From positions 1,666,943 through 1,730,942 of the forward strand of contig ML133386.1 in assembly GCA_003864495.1 (NCBI GenBank): a stretch of 64,000 bases of DNA. Reading direction: 5' to 3'. The position numbers and the translations under genes are program-made. How positions within the stretch are numbered: position 1 is the stretch's first letter; each line of letters begins with the position of its first letter. This stretch comes from Nemopilema nomurai (taxonomy: Eukaryota > Cnidaria > Scyphozoa > Rhizostomeae > Rhizostomatidae). A model generated the notes under the pieces. It had not been told where the DNA came from, did no database searches, and worked only from the letters and a program-made list of their open reading frames with translations. Below are positions 13,021 to 37,084 of this stretch, piece after piece.

Positions 13021-14087
13021 ACAAGCTTCGATATTCAGGAATTACACAGTTTTTCTTTCTGTCGGTGTGTACATAAAGGAACGTATTTTCCTTTTTCGAC
13101 ATAAATGGGCACTCGTGTTCCATTATAGAAGATAGGGCTACCAATTTTTGGCCTAATAATCATTTAGCTGTTATGATAGCTTGTTAGTTGTTAAAGCCGG
13201 TGTCAGTCTTTTATGGCAGTCTTTGTCTTTATTGTCTCGCTATTTCGAGCAGAAACAGTTTTTGGCAATGAGAAATCGATATCCTCTGATGGTTGCTCTC
13301 TGAATTTGATATCTAGTGGAGGACTTAAAGGCCTAGATTTAGGAATGTGACAGTTAAACACGTACCCAGTAATCACAGTTAATTAACCACGCCCTACTTT
13401 GTCGGCTTGTGAGGTTTTTCCATTACTGAATAAGCTGTTCTGTATGCAATATAACGGAATATTCAACTCCTTTTAGCATAACCCATTTCAGGAGAATGTT
13501 ATGTTTTCATATGAAGTACGGCAAATATGCTACATCTTTACTTACTGACTGTGCTTTTGTCGAGCAGTAACATTTATGAAATTGATGGAAAATGTTGAAA
13601 AGTTTGGTTTCACATGAAATCTAGTTTTGCTATTATTCCGATCGTGCTGTCTCTTATAGTTACTTTATTTGAGAAAATGTATTTTAGAAATATTTTTTGC
13701 CAGTCATAGGCTAGATACGTTTCGATAGATAGGCATAGATAGAAGTGGGCCAAAAACTCTTACCACTTAACTTGAAATGGAAAAAATGAAGTGTTATCAG
13801 GTTATCATAAAAGTATACTACCAAAGGCTTGAAAAGATGTTATTTTTAAAAATTGATATTGAATGTTGTATCAACCTAAAAATGTCAAAGGATTTTCCTG
13901 AAGACAAGCACTACTTGCGTGGTTGCTGTTGTCGAACTTTTTGTGACGTAACACCTTTACAAAGGATGATGGGATTCTGATAATTGTTCGTCACTTTCGA
14001 ACAGAGGTCCTTTCCCGTTCGAAAAGTTAGGTATTCCTGAGGTGGAACGACTGTAGAGTCGAAAGAGGAGCCCTCTTCCTAACAAAC
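13021..14087. other. UTP15 3' flank and UPF1 promoter/5' UTR
   Basis: The first part is probably UTP15 3' UTR, but no clear AATAAA was found. The last ~100 bases before the UPF1 ATG contain several TTCGAA/TTCG words of unknown meaning. No coding sequence is supported; an ORF at 13777-13980 is low-complexity and unsupported. Confidence 0.5.
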
Positions 14088-26348
<12,261 letters not shown>

Positions 26349-27681
26349 GCCAGTCCCCGCGCACTGGCTACGCAGCGGAGACCATGATGCTGCCCCGCAG
26401 TCATGGGATGGACCGCAACGCACAGACAGCGACGATGGGTGGATGTTCTGCTGTTGTGCCACTTCGGAGATGGGACATTTGGAGCTTCTCAAAGCAACCC
26501 AGGTCAACCCAATGCCTTCATAATTGTTTACAGTTTCTTGGCAACAATATTCACAAAATGATGGTTTGAAGAGCAAGATTTAGTGGAACGAAGTTTGGTG
26601 GAATGTTTTTAAAGAACAAGAGAGAAGTTTGTCTGGTGCCTAAAAACGCCTGTCAGGGATGACGTTTGTTGGCCCTCCAACTGCCTTGCTGTTGAACCAA
26701 TCAGACCCTTCGTTACTTCGTTTTTCTTGTTGGTTTTCTTTTCTTTCACGTATTCTTCTGTTGATAACGTTTATGACCCATGCCTATCCATTATCCTTGT
26801 TTGCCAACGTAAGTTAGGCGATTTCTCTAGCAAGCGCTAGTTCCGAAGATGTTTAGTGACGTCACATTCACCTCGTCAATGACGAACTGCGATGCATTTG
26901 AATTGTACTTTTTCCAAGCCAAATTAGTAGTTCTGTGGTAGGAAAGCCTTATAGCTCTTAAACCCTGCAACTTCGTGGCATGTCTCTTGGCTCACTTTCT
27001 AATCGTGCATGCAACTGTTGTCATATTGTCTGATGGACAACGCAAATAGCCATAACAGTGAGATTGTGAATGTCTACTCCTAAAGACAGTTCACCTTCAA
27101 GGGCAGGGTTAATTTGCAAACATTTTTGCATGTTCTAATACAGTCCCAGAAACAACCTTTGCTCTCTCTATTTGCATATTTCTTGTTTGATTTCCTGTGT
27201 TTTTTCTCCAATGAAAGCCACCAGTTGCTTAAGCTTTCTTTTGTAAGTAACTGAATATAAGGGTAGAGGGGTAGAATAGATGGCAGGCATTATTAATACC
27301 TTGGCTCGTTGGCAATTTGTCAGAAATTCGTTTTTGAGTTCAATATTATTGTACCAGAAACTTTATGAAAGGTTGATGTGGTGAAGTAACAAGTGTCCTT
27401 TTTCTGTCCAGATCTCTCTGTGTTGAATCGTTTGCTGCACTTTTGAACACCCTTGCCAAAGCCTTTGCAAGCGTGCATGTTCTCTTTTGAACGGAATTTT
27501 GGATGTAAATCTGTTAGGCAATTCAACTGCTGCTCTAAAACAGGACTTGCACTTTAACAGCTGGTTTTTGAAACCTTGGAAGCTTATTCTGAAGAGGTTG
27601 CTTCTGCATTTAGCAACAAAACACTTGAAAAGGCAGTTGTTGAAGTTTGCATTCAAAGCAGGTTTGGCTTTGCTCAATAAA
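26349..27681 (+). other. Probable UPF1 3' UTR (about 1.3 kb) ending near an AATAAA at 27676-27681
   Basis: No exon of another gene lies in this stretch, and the first clear AATAAA after the stop is at 27676-27681. The ORFs at 26284-26523 and 27487-27807 lack recognisable similarity and are treated as chance. The length is unusual for such a compact genome and relevant because long 3' UTRs can trigger NMD. Confidence 0.45.
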
Positions 27682-28135
27682 AAACAGATTGACAGTACTG
27701 CCACTGAAGTCATCACAACAAAGGAATATATTTCTGTCTATATTTCAATGGAAAATCCCATTCTTTGTAGACAGAAAGAGTTTGTCTTTTCCCTTGGGCT
27801 CTTCTAAAGTTAGGTGTTAAGTAATGCTGATTGGTCAATTATAACCAATCACACGCTCTGCTTATCACCCTCAGTGTTTTTTATCCGCATCTTGCTATTT
27901 ATTCGGTCAGTTTTTGGTTATTTTCCGACGTTTGCATACTCTGAGGAGTGTCAGACGAAAAGTACTTTTAAGTATGCAAAAACCAGTTCAAAGCTTTTTC
28001 TAGCCATTGTGAAGTTTTGTACCACAAAGCACTTGTTAACAAAGGAATAATGCAATAATTAAAGAATGAAGGAAAATTTGGTATCTGTGCTGCAGCAAAC
28101 CATATACAAAATAGCTACATTTCTAAAAAGACGAG
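27682..28135. other. Convergent intergenic gap between UPF1 and FARS2
   Basis: TTTATT at 27898-27903 reads AATAAA on the minus strand, 233 bases past the FARS2 stop, and is a plausible polyadenylation signal for that gene. The two transcripts would then end about 200 bp apart. Nothing else is seen. Confidence 0.45.
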
Positions 28136-30693
28136 TTATCTGAGCTCAAGATTCAAATCATGTGTCAGAGCAGTCCTAACTTGATCCTGTGTTGCATTGA
28201 TTTCTTCATCAGTGAATGTTTTGTCCATTGATCGATATGTGATTCGATAGCAGTGACTTGTTCTCTTTGTCTTGGGATGAGTGAATTCATCCACAAGTTT
28301 CATCTGAAATCAAATTAAGGTACTAAGCATATCCATTCAGGAAAAAGAAAGATCTTAATTTTGGAGTACTTTTGCAATTTAAAGTACATGAGCCATATAA
28401 TAGCATGCATTTCTAAAAAGAAAGGACAACATCAACATTTGGTATCCATTGAAATAGAAGAAAGGAAAACCATTGAAATTTCAATCTACTTTTTTGGCTA
28501 TGCCTAAGAAATTTTGGCCATGATATGGGGAAAACTTAACAAAATTTATCAAGATACCAAAACAGGTCAAGATCAAGCTTGATACATGAATCTGTTCAAA
28601 CTATGATCTAAGAAGACAGCATTAGAAGAATCTCGTCAAAAACACTGGCATATGTGAAATGGTCAACAACAACAGTTATCCAATTATTTTTTTTCTGCAA
28701 GACAATTTATTGGCCATATCAAAGGACCTAAAAAAGCAAAAGGCCTGAATGCAAAGCAGTAATTCACCTCTTCAACTATGTCACCAGCAGTTGACCTTAT
28801 CACTTCAAACAAATCGTTGGGTGAGAAATTTTCATTTATCCAAAATGATATGTCTTTGTAGGTTGGTGGATACTTGCTAAATGGCTTGAATTTCACATCA
28901 ATGCCATTCTTGAACTGGTTTGTAAATCTTTCATCTTCACTCCAAAACAAACGGATGTCAGGAATGTCAAACATCTTCATTGCAATTCTTTCTAGCCCTA
29001 AGCCAAATGCCCAGCCAATCTTGTCAGATGCCCCACCTTTCAGCAAGAAAATAATTCTTTAAATTTAGTGCCAACAATGGAATGCATACTATACGCGAAA
29101 TACATGAAAACATGGGAAAGCTCTAGGGGGATGGACTATTTTGGCAAGCATCTTCTTAGCTGTATCTTGTGAATTATTTTTTGAAGGTATTAAGCTGCAG
29201 GCATGCAAAGATCAATATTGAAAATTAAAATAATGCTGCAACCCTTTATTTGCCATTGCACCATAAATATATTTCCAATGCATAGCCTCCTTTTGATAGA
29301 TCAATTTGATCCAAACAAAATTTTTACTTTATTGCCTGAATGAAGAAATAACTTAAGTAATGATAATAATGCCCAAGAACCTTTTACGAGGATGCCATGC
29401 TCCATGATGCCACAGCCAAGCATCTCCATCCATTCACCTTCAAATTTAACTTCAAGCTCCCATGAAGGATGAGTGAATGGAAAGTATGCATCTACCCATC
29501 TCATTTCAGTTTCATCACCAAATAAATCTTCAAACAATTTTTGCAATGTGTTTTTCAAATCAAATTCTGCTAATTTTGTTGCTTCCATTGTATGAAATTC
29601 TTGTTTTTCATCAGTTCTGATTCCATTATGTGTTATGACCTCCAAGTTATCCTGGAAAAACATATTTTCAAAAGTAAAGGTTTGTGACATGTTGCAGCAA
29701 TGCTTTTTTGTATGCATAACATTTTCTGAGGGTTGTTGTTCTAGAGGTACTTCAATCATTCACCAACAGTCCAATAAGATAGAATTTCAAAATTCAAATA
29801 GTATCAACTACAGGGCCTCTGATGGATGGGGGGCTGGGGGTGCCATGGCCCCCCCACTTTTTTGTAAAACAACAGAACTTTTTCAAAAATCTTTTGTTAT
29901 GATTGTTAAAATCTTCCTTGGCCCCTCCACATAAATTATGGTTTCAACTATAAGTGAAGGTGCTACACTTGTTTTAGGGCGGCACTTTCCTGTTGGTGTT
30001 GTGGAGAATGAACCAAACAATATGAAAAGTACCTACTGTTACGTATTGCGAGAAAAGTTCATTTTTACTGAAAAGCCTGACACCTTCCATTTGATGGAAG
30101 ACTGGATAATGGCTTCTGTCGATTTCGTCTCTCCTGTACACATCCCCAGTGACAAGAAAAGCATCCCACCCGCTTCTAATGAGATCGCGTTGGTGTGCTG
30201 AAGTATGTGCCCGCAGCATTAGTGAGTTATTTATGTAATAGTTATCATTCTTCAGCCTACTGACATGATCTTTTGGCACAAGCAGACTGTCAAAGTTTTG
30301 TTCCGTAGTCACAACGGGGCTGAGGTTGTCGATGGCCGCGAAAACACAGCCTCCATGCCGGGATCTGTAATGTCCATGCATGTGTTCCTCTATACTGGAC
30401 TTAATCATTCCGAGTGGGTGATCTTTTTTCAAATGGAGCTTGCTTTGAGCCTTCTTGAGAAGACTTTCCGTAACATTTGTCATCGCATCTTTTACGTAAT
30501 TTTCACCGAGGATGGCAACATAGTCCTTTCTTGTAGTCCCAGGGTCGGCCTGGCTGCGGTGAAGAGTTCCCCTCGATAGCAGACGTCTGCCCGTTAGAAA
30601 AGAAATACCGCAAGCCAGCAAAAATTCTGGTCTTGATCTAATACCAAATAAGTTGGATCGGCAATTTATGCAACGAAGGGCTGAAGGTTTCAT
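28136..30693 (-). CDS. FARS2: FARS2, mitochondrial phenylalanyl-tRNA synthetase (4 exons, complete)
   Basis: Minus-strand exons 30693-30043, 29651-29381, 29036-28768 and 28303-28136 join in frame to 452 residues (human 451). The monomeric class II enzyme charges mitochondrial tRNA-Phe with phenylalanine. The first ~45 residues are rich in Arg, Leu and Ser with few acids, as expected of a mitochondrial presequence. Catalytic-domain landmarks are DHPLGMIK (91-98), RAHTSAHQ (161-168), [10 protein letters not shown] (183-192), the motif 2 region HQMEGVRLF (200-208), [10 protein letters not shown] in exon 2, and motif 3 GLGLERI (319-325) followed by DIPDIRLFW. The last exon is the FDX-ACB anticodon-binding end ([13 protein letters not shown]). 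It starts 173 bp from C9orf85 in head-to-head orientation. Exon 2 could use a slightly different donor, but the chosen one preserves VKGG continuity. Confidence 0.95.
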
Positions 30694-30866
30694 TGTCGAT
30701 CTTCTTTACTGGACATCTGATGAATTATGTTGTCTAGACAGCCATTTGATTTCTGTCTCTGATTCATAACGAGACTAAATCAAAAGAAAATTCTAAGCAT
30801 GTTTTAAGAACATGTTCAGATATCTTCGTTGTCAACATAATCCTCGGTTGTTGATAATTGTCCAAA
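30694..30866. promoter_or_regulatory. Bidirectional promoter between FARS2 and C9orf85-like gene
   Basis: Only 173 bp separate the two start codons, so both 5' UTRs and core promoters must fit here or inside the first exons. It holds the p53-type element described separately. No TATA box is obvious in either direction. Confidence 0.75.
30795..30817. promoter_or_regulatory. Perfect p53-family response element (two decamers, 3-bp spacer)
   Basis: AAGCATGTTT (30795-30804), TAA, then GAACATGTTC (30808-30817). Both decamers fit RRRCWWGYYY at every position with the preferred CATG core, and the 3-bp spacer is within the 0-13 bp tolerated. It lies 50 bp upstream of the C9orf85 start codon and about 100 bp upstream of FARS2. 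Binding is inferred, not shown. Confidence 0.5.
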
Positions 30867-33379
30867 ATGAGTACACAGAAAGGTGGGGATCGCAGAAAAC
30901 GTGAACAGAAATACAAAAATGACACTGCCTTCCAGAAAAACAAATATGACTCGAATTCGAAAGCAAAACTGTTGGATCAACTTAAAGTTTCAAACGTTTG
31001 CCAAAGATGCAAGGAAATTATCGAATGGAAAATTAAGTATGACAAATACAAGGCTTTAACTGCCCCAAAAAAATGGTAAGGAAGTTTTTTGCTAGGCATA
31101 TACTGGTTGCACAGACCACATACTCTGTGCAATTTCATTTTAGTTGGTGACAATACAACCATGTGAAGAGAATTTACATTGAGAAGTGCCTATACACGCT
31201 TTTTTGTAAGGAACCACTTTATAAGGAACCTGCATGTAGAAGGCCGAAATATTTAAGGAACTTATACTACTAAAAACAAAATCACTAAGGAACTTTTCGA
31301 TTTGAAAGTTTTTTATAACTGCAAGCATCAAGAACTAAAAAGCCGGCTCCATTCATTTGCAGCCAATACTCGCATATATTGTTTGATATTCGTGTGTCAA
31401 GTGCTTTATTGGGTAGTTTCCGCATATGCTGTCTTGCCCCTCTCTCTATTAAGTGCTAAGACTTATTGATGTATAGCGAAACTTAAGGAACTTTTGGTAC
31501 TAAAATCTGATGCTTTGAGGTCTATGAATAAGGAACTTTTGGAACTAGGCCTTGAGGTAGGTTCCTTATAAAAAAAGCGTGTATAATAGCATCAAGAGGC
31601 CTATAGAACATTGTTTGTTCTAGATGAAATTTTGTCATTTGAATTCAATGGGATTCTAAAGATTGCCTATCATATGCTCACATTGAGTTGAAAAGCTGAT
31701 GTGGCCATTTGTTGAGTAATTTCCTTAGCTAAGGGGTCATGTAATTTAGAATGCAAATAGAGAAACATGCTAGCAGCTGATCAATAGCTAGACCTGAGGC
31801 AAAACAGAATATATGATGAAGCCATGTGGTGTATAACTGTTAGTTTTTTAGGAATGGGGAGAAAAAATCAAGCCTATCTTTAAGCTTCCGTCACAAAGAA
31901 GTATATATATTCTTTATTCATACATATGCTATAAAGCGCTCAATATCTTTGTATATCTCTTAATACTGATGCAGTGTAATCATTTGGATTTCATAGTTTT
32001 CTTCATTGCAAAGGATAAAGGCTTTGGCTCCATTGGGTCACCATTTTGAAGTCATCTTGACTTGTTATCATTAAATGATTTCAAGGTAAAATTTTGTGCT
32101 GTGATTGCTTTGTTGACGTGATGCTAATTTGTTTAAGTGTGAGGTGCTCTGAAAGAAAAGTCAAATTTGCTTACCATATCGCATGCACAGAATGTGCTTT
32201 GAAAGAAAAAGCTTGTGCTAAATGTATGAAGAACAATGATGTTGTGGAAATGTGAGTACATTTAATAAGCTATTCTACATAACTAGAAAGTGTTGGAAAG
32301 TTTAGGGAATAGAAGGATTCTTATTCACCTCAGATGGAGACTTAGATATTGGACAAGTTTCTTGAGAATAGAACCATTACATTATACATACAAATGCAAT
32401 GAAAATGTAAATGAACAAACATGCAAGGTTACATAGAATTAGACCATTTGGTCATTAGGAAAGGGTTCGGATTGTTCTGGGCTCTCTATAACACTGGGAA
32501 ACACATTTTCACTTGGCAACTGGGCACAACCAGTGCTTTGAGACCATCAAACATCTTTCATCCTTCAATAAAACATATTCTTCCTACTGCTCCTTTCACA
32601 CAAGTAATCAACCTCCACCTGATTTTAGGAACAATTAAAGAAACTCAATTTGACCAACTTAAATCAATATATCTTTAATACTGAGGGCTAACTTTATGTT
32701 CCAGGTATACAGTTTTTAGATAAAATGTTTAAAAAATATACATTTTATTAAAGAATACAGATTTTAGCAAAAATCATTTTTGACAGAACTTTGAGAAGCC
32801 TATTAATGGCTGTTTTCAAAGAAATATTTGGTAAGCTTAGATACTGTAAGCAGTTGCCAGACTGGACTTTTAGAGGCTGGGCTTTTTGAATGTATTTCAG
32901 GCCTGAGCCAGATGATGTGCAAAAACAGAAAGACGAAACAAGGCTGCGAGAAGGCCTTAAAGCAATGCCACTGAGGGAACAGAGTAAGTTGGCGATGATC
33001 CTTAAATCCTTGCACGAAGTTTCTTTGAAGGCGCCCTTGTCGGTGTTTTTTCGCTTAAAAATTCATTTTCTACACTGTTGTGCTGTTTAAGTGTGCGGGA
33101 AACTGTATTTTATCCCTGTTTCTTTTAATTTGTTCAATAAAGCCGGTTTTTGTATTGAGCCCAATCAATTTGGATGCTTTTCTCTCAGAAACTTTTTGGC
33201 GGCAAGTTGAGAGGGACCGACGCGCAGCCGAAGCAACCAACGAAACTGCGGCGGAGCGAAGCTCTGCCAGCCGTGCTGGACCTTCTGCCAATGACGTCAT
33301 GAATGACAATGATTCTGACACGGGAGAGGATGAGAGCGACTCTGGAGACGATAGCAAAAAATTGAATCCACGCAAATAA
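30867..33379 (+). CDS. C9orf85: C9orf85-like (DUF2039) cysteine-rich protein (4 exons, complete)
   Basis: Exons 30867-31075, 32138-32251, 32901-32983 and 33189-33379 join to 198 residues. The start is MSTQKGGD (human MSSQKGN). CQRCKE and IEWKIKYDKYK in exon 1 match human CQRCKEVLEW, and exon 2 adds CVRC, YHIACTEC and ACAKC, giving four CxxC pairs of a probable zinc-binding module. The third and fourth exons are charged, ending in an acidic Asp/Ser/Glu tail and a basic tip (KKLNPRK). The family is widely conserved but functionally uncharacterised; nothing here reveals a role. Intron 1 is 1.06 kb and carries a MITE. An AATAAA lies at 33626-33631. Confidence 0.88.
31191..31585. mobile_element. 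MITE with ~25-bp terminal inverted repeats, TA target site, in C9orf85 intron 1
   Basis: The left end TACACGCTTTTTTGTAAGG mirrors the right end (CCTTATAAAAAAAGCGTGTA) as an inverted repeat, and each is flanked by TA. The ~390-bp interior is non-coding and repeats AAGGAACTT words. TA duplication suggests mobilisation by a Tc1/mariner-type transposase (inference). Confidence 0.8.
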
Positions 33380-34097
33380 CCAATTATTGAAAGGGCATAT
33401 GTATCATTATCCCATGTTTTAAACGAATATTAATTCGATCACGCCCTGTGGCTTTACAGAGAAACATCAAATCATCAAACTCAAAAGGCACATTACTGCA
33501 TTTTCAGCTCTTTCTCTCAAAAGTTGTTTGAATTTCGAGAAATACTCAGATGAGTGGCGTCATAGTGAGACAAATTTTTGTGTACTAGCTATCATTTCTT
33601 GATAAACCTTTTATTACACCAGAAGAATAAAGACCAAATATAACTCAACTAAATGACAAGAAAGTCTTACAAAAAGAACTGCTATTGATGTGAGAATTTT
33701 TATGGAAATTCGGCACCAAATTTTTAGAATTTGATAAAATAGCTGAGAAAGAGTACTTAGAGTTTGGCCATTTCGCTGGAGCCCTCCACTGCCCCCTCCC
33801 CCTCGGGCGTCTGGAAGACTGCGAGTTTGCGACTGACCATCTATTCTTGATGAACGCTCCTGATTTCTTGTCACCTCCCTACATGACTATGGCCTGCAAC
33901 TTCAACTGATCGCATCTTGCAACTAAATCATGCAATGCTGACCCAATGCAGGTGATTTTCAGCGAAAGTGCTTCGTCTGTGCAAACTCATATCTAATCAG
34001 CTCGCAGGTCATATTTCCTCTCTAACAACTAGATGACTCTACTCGGAGAGTATTGCAACTTAAATCCAGTTTAATTGATTTCAAGACAGAGTACCTA

Positions 34098-34340
34098 TTA
34101 TTGTTGATTGCGTGGCATTCTATTGACGGATTGAAATTTTAATTTACGGGTGCTTGTTTCGTTGGAGATGCATAATCCGAAATTTCTCTGGCTCATGAAT
34201 TTTTGATGAGCTTGGTTTCGAGCACAATCTGCCACCTGCATTGCAGTATTCGGCCTTTGCTGTGGGCTGAACTGCTCGGCAAATCTTCCAATAAGAACAT
34301 TGCACTGCTGCCAGGCTAGTTCTGTGTTGTCGTCCGTCAT
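34098..34340 (-). CDS. Unrecognised 80-codon ORF, possible small gene or first exon
   Basis: It starts at an ATG and begins MTDDNTELAWQQCN. The composition is balanced and protein-like (Gln, Asn, Arg and Ala rich, a mild basic end) rather than repetitive. No family recognised, and no membrane segment or signal peptide. The region 3' of it on the minus strand (33614-33874) contains another coding-looking Arg/Gly/Ser segment that could be a second exon, but I could not fix a splice pair. It may be chance. Confidence 0.25.
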   Translation of the reverse strand: MTDDNTELAWQQCNVLIGRFAEQFSPQQRPNTAMQVADCARNQAHQKFMSQRNFGLCISNETSTRKLKFQSVNRMPRNQQ

Positions 34341-36559
34341 CGTTGCTGGAGCAAACTGCCATTGCCAACCCGGTGAGATTTTGTCATATTTCAGTATTAA
34401 CGAGTTGAAGTTCCTCGTAATGGTTGTTAAGTCCTGGCATATTTGGTGTTATTTGTCGTTGTGTGGTGATCTAATCTGGTGCCTAAAACCACAGATTACA
34501 TGCGCCATTCAGTGTACCAGAAGATAAACCTGTCTTTGAAATTCCAAATTCACAGAAATGCATTGCGGCATACATGCCAAGTGATTTACCTAATTATGAA
34601 AACTGGCTGTTTATTTTCTTTTATTCATCACCAATCCTAAATCATAGAGTTCTAAGTCAAAGTAAATCACCTGAACTTTAATTTGATTAAATTTAGCACT
34701 GGTCAAGAAAAAGCATGTTGAGACTTGTTCTTGCCTACTCGTCACTTCGATTGCTAGTCTGGAGAACGCGCTGTTATATCACCCGCACCCCCTCCCCTCC
34801 CCTTGAGGATTGGTGAACGCATTTTAAGGTGCATGATTCATTTTTGGTAATTTTAAAAGGAATGCACAGTCTGTAGACCCCACACCGACCTGCCCATCAA
34901 GTGTTTCTTTCACCTGCAATCTAGACTCAACTCATGCTTGGCAGGTAATGGAAGTAATCCTCTTACATTGTGGTCCTAATTGCGTGGTGTGAAAGAGTTT
35001 ACTTTCATTTCTGCTGGCTCCTTTGACGCGACTCATGTTGGTGTTTTGGTTGTGTGATCATCTGTAGGTTGGTGTTTGGCCAGCACCTCCATGCTTAGCG
35101 CTTTGAATGAAAATTGCAAGGGAAGTGCTCAACGCTCAACGCAATCTTGTTTACTCCAGCCTATAACGGTTTGAAGACTTTGGTTGTTTTGACTATTTGA
35201 CTGGGATTTCAAGGTGTTTAAGTAGCGATCGCCAAATCAAGCTATACCTGCAAGGAGTGAAATGAATTTAGATTAACACTTGTTGGCGTGAAGTTGAAAG
35301 CATCTCTCGAAGCTCTCATTTCGCATTTGCGAAGAATCGTGAATCAAAAATCCTGCATTCTATTTGCATACTTTGATGTGCAAGTATTATTTTTCTACCT
35401 TTTCTCGCAATTATTCAGGTTCTATAGCACGAAGCATTTGCTCACTCTATATCTAACTGATCGAGAGAACACTTGTTGGACTGTTCAATTGATTGCGGAA
35501 TCATAAAAAGTTCCAAAAGAAGTGTAAGCAATGGGAAATTTTGCCATCCTTTTCTCTCCCTGTACTGAGAGAAGTCCCTTCCCTCTTTTCTAAAATGATT
35601 GATTTCGATACCTACCGTTTTGAAGGGCTTAAGTTATGGTATATTTGCAAAGTCAATGTCTCTAAACTTCTATTTACTTTGGTATTGCAAACATTAACCG
35701 TGGGTTTAAGGAGAGTCACTACTTAAACTTCCTCGTTTGCCATTGACCTGTGCAAACTTCCAGAATTTTAATTGAATTTGTGAAATGAAAAGCTTTCTAG
35801 ATGTTTTTCAAAATGGAAGCTAATTCGTCAAATGGGTTTAGTAAAGGTTGTAGAATTTAGTTGTTTTATATGAAACAAATTATGCATCGTTAACCACGAG
35901 GATGCGCGAGGCCAAGATTTCCGATTCTTCGAGATGAGGTTTCTTCAGTCTGTGTTTCGAGTTATTCATCATATTCTGTTGAAATCGTAATGAATGTAGG
36001 TGAACGTAAAGATTAAGCTCCGATTAAATTATCGCTTGAGAAAGAAACTCATTTTGACAGAGATGCGTTATTGTGTACGAAATTGGCTTGAGTAGATAGG
36101 GTAACATTGAAACCTAATCCGTTTTAGAGTTGCACTAGGTGCAATCAGACTAATCTTGCCAGCGTGGTTTCAAACTTTATGCTCAGCTGGTTCTGTGTTA
36201 TGAAAATACGAAAAACAGAAATGAGCTTCAACGGTTTTTGAGAAGATGCGCGCAAAAGAGAATGAAGTGGAGAATCCACTTCGACTGCTAATTCTATGAC
36301 GTCACACACAGTTAGTACTGCACAACGCCTCTCAATACCGCGCCAGTTCTTTCTATCTTGTGTCTGTTCAGACAATCTATTCAATTTTTGCGCTTCTTTT
36401 GAGAGATCCAGTTTAATTTGAGCATCTGGAAAAGAATTTTCAAGAATCCCCACCCATAATAAAACAATAATTTCGTAATAGCGTAACTTCACAATTGCGC
36501 GAAACAGCGAATTATTTTAGCAGATTGAAGATCTTTTCGTCAACCACTCCTCGGGGTGG

Positions 36560-36736
36560 GCAAACACTTGAGAATTGCCGAAAACTGATAAAACAAGGAA
36601 CCAGTTGTGGGCCTAAAAACAAGAGGATTCTGTCGCCATAAGAATTATTTAGAGTCTGTTCCACAATCCTCTCGTGTTTTTAGATCCACAACTGATTCTT
36701 TATTTTGTCAGCTTTTGAATATTTTCCAACGTTTGC
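36560..36736. repeat. Long imperfect inverted repeat, ~70-bp arms, 35-bp loop
   Basis: Arm 36560-36629 pairs with arm 36665-36736. The inner part is best: CAGTTGTGG, CTAAAAACA and GAGGATT each recur as the reverse complement. Outer parts are looser but end again in GCAAAC/GTTTGC. It could be a foldback transposon remnant or a hairpin RNA source; no transposase is nearby. Confidence 0.75.
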
Positions 36737-37084
36737 GGGCTCTACAAATTGCTTCTCGCAATAATTGTCCAAAAATCATGTCTCCGCTTTTTCTCACAAT
36801 TTTGAAGAATCATATTTCCACGACATAAAACTGTTGATAAACAACAAATAGCTTGGAATCCGGTGCCAAGATATATTTTAGAGAGACTATTTAAGAAGGA
36901 CACCAAACTGCTGCTTGAATTTTCTTTACAAGTGAGAGACTGTTGAAATCTTGATTTTATACAGTGACTATGCGTGAGACCTACGCTTTAAGACGCAGCA
37001 GAGTGTTCTGATAGTTGCACCAAAGCGTGAACCATGTTCCAAAATCTTAGACCCAACCTGGTGTGACCATTTCAGTCAAGAGGG

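Noticed and set aside
27487..27807. 106-codon plus ORF after UPF1
   Set aside because: Leu/Lys-rich with no recognisable features, and it contains the AATAAA likely used by UPF1.
36145..36492. 115-codon minus ORF with a KNWRGIERRC segment, considered as a retroelement reverse-transcriptase end or an exon
   Set aside because: It has no ATG start, no other reverse-transcriptase motif lies nearby, and no splice partner was found.
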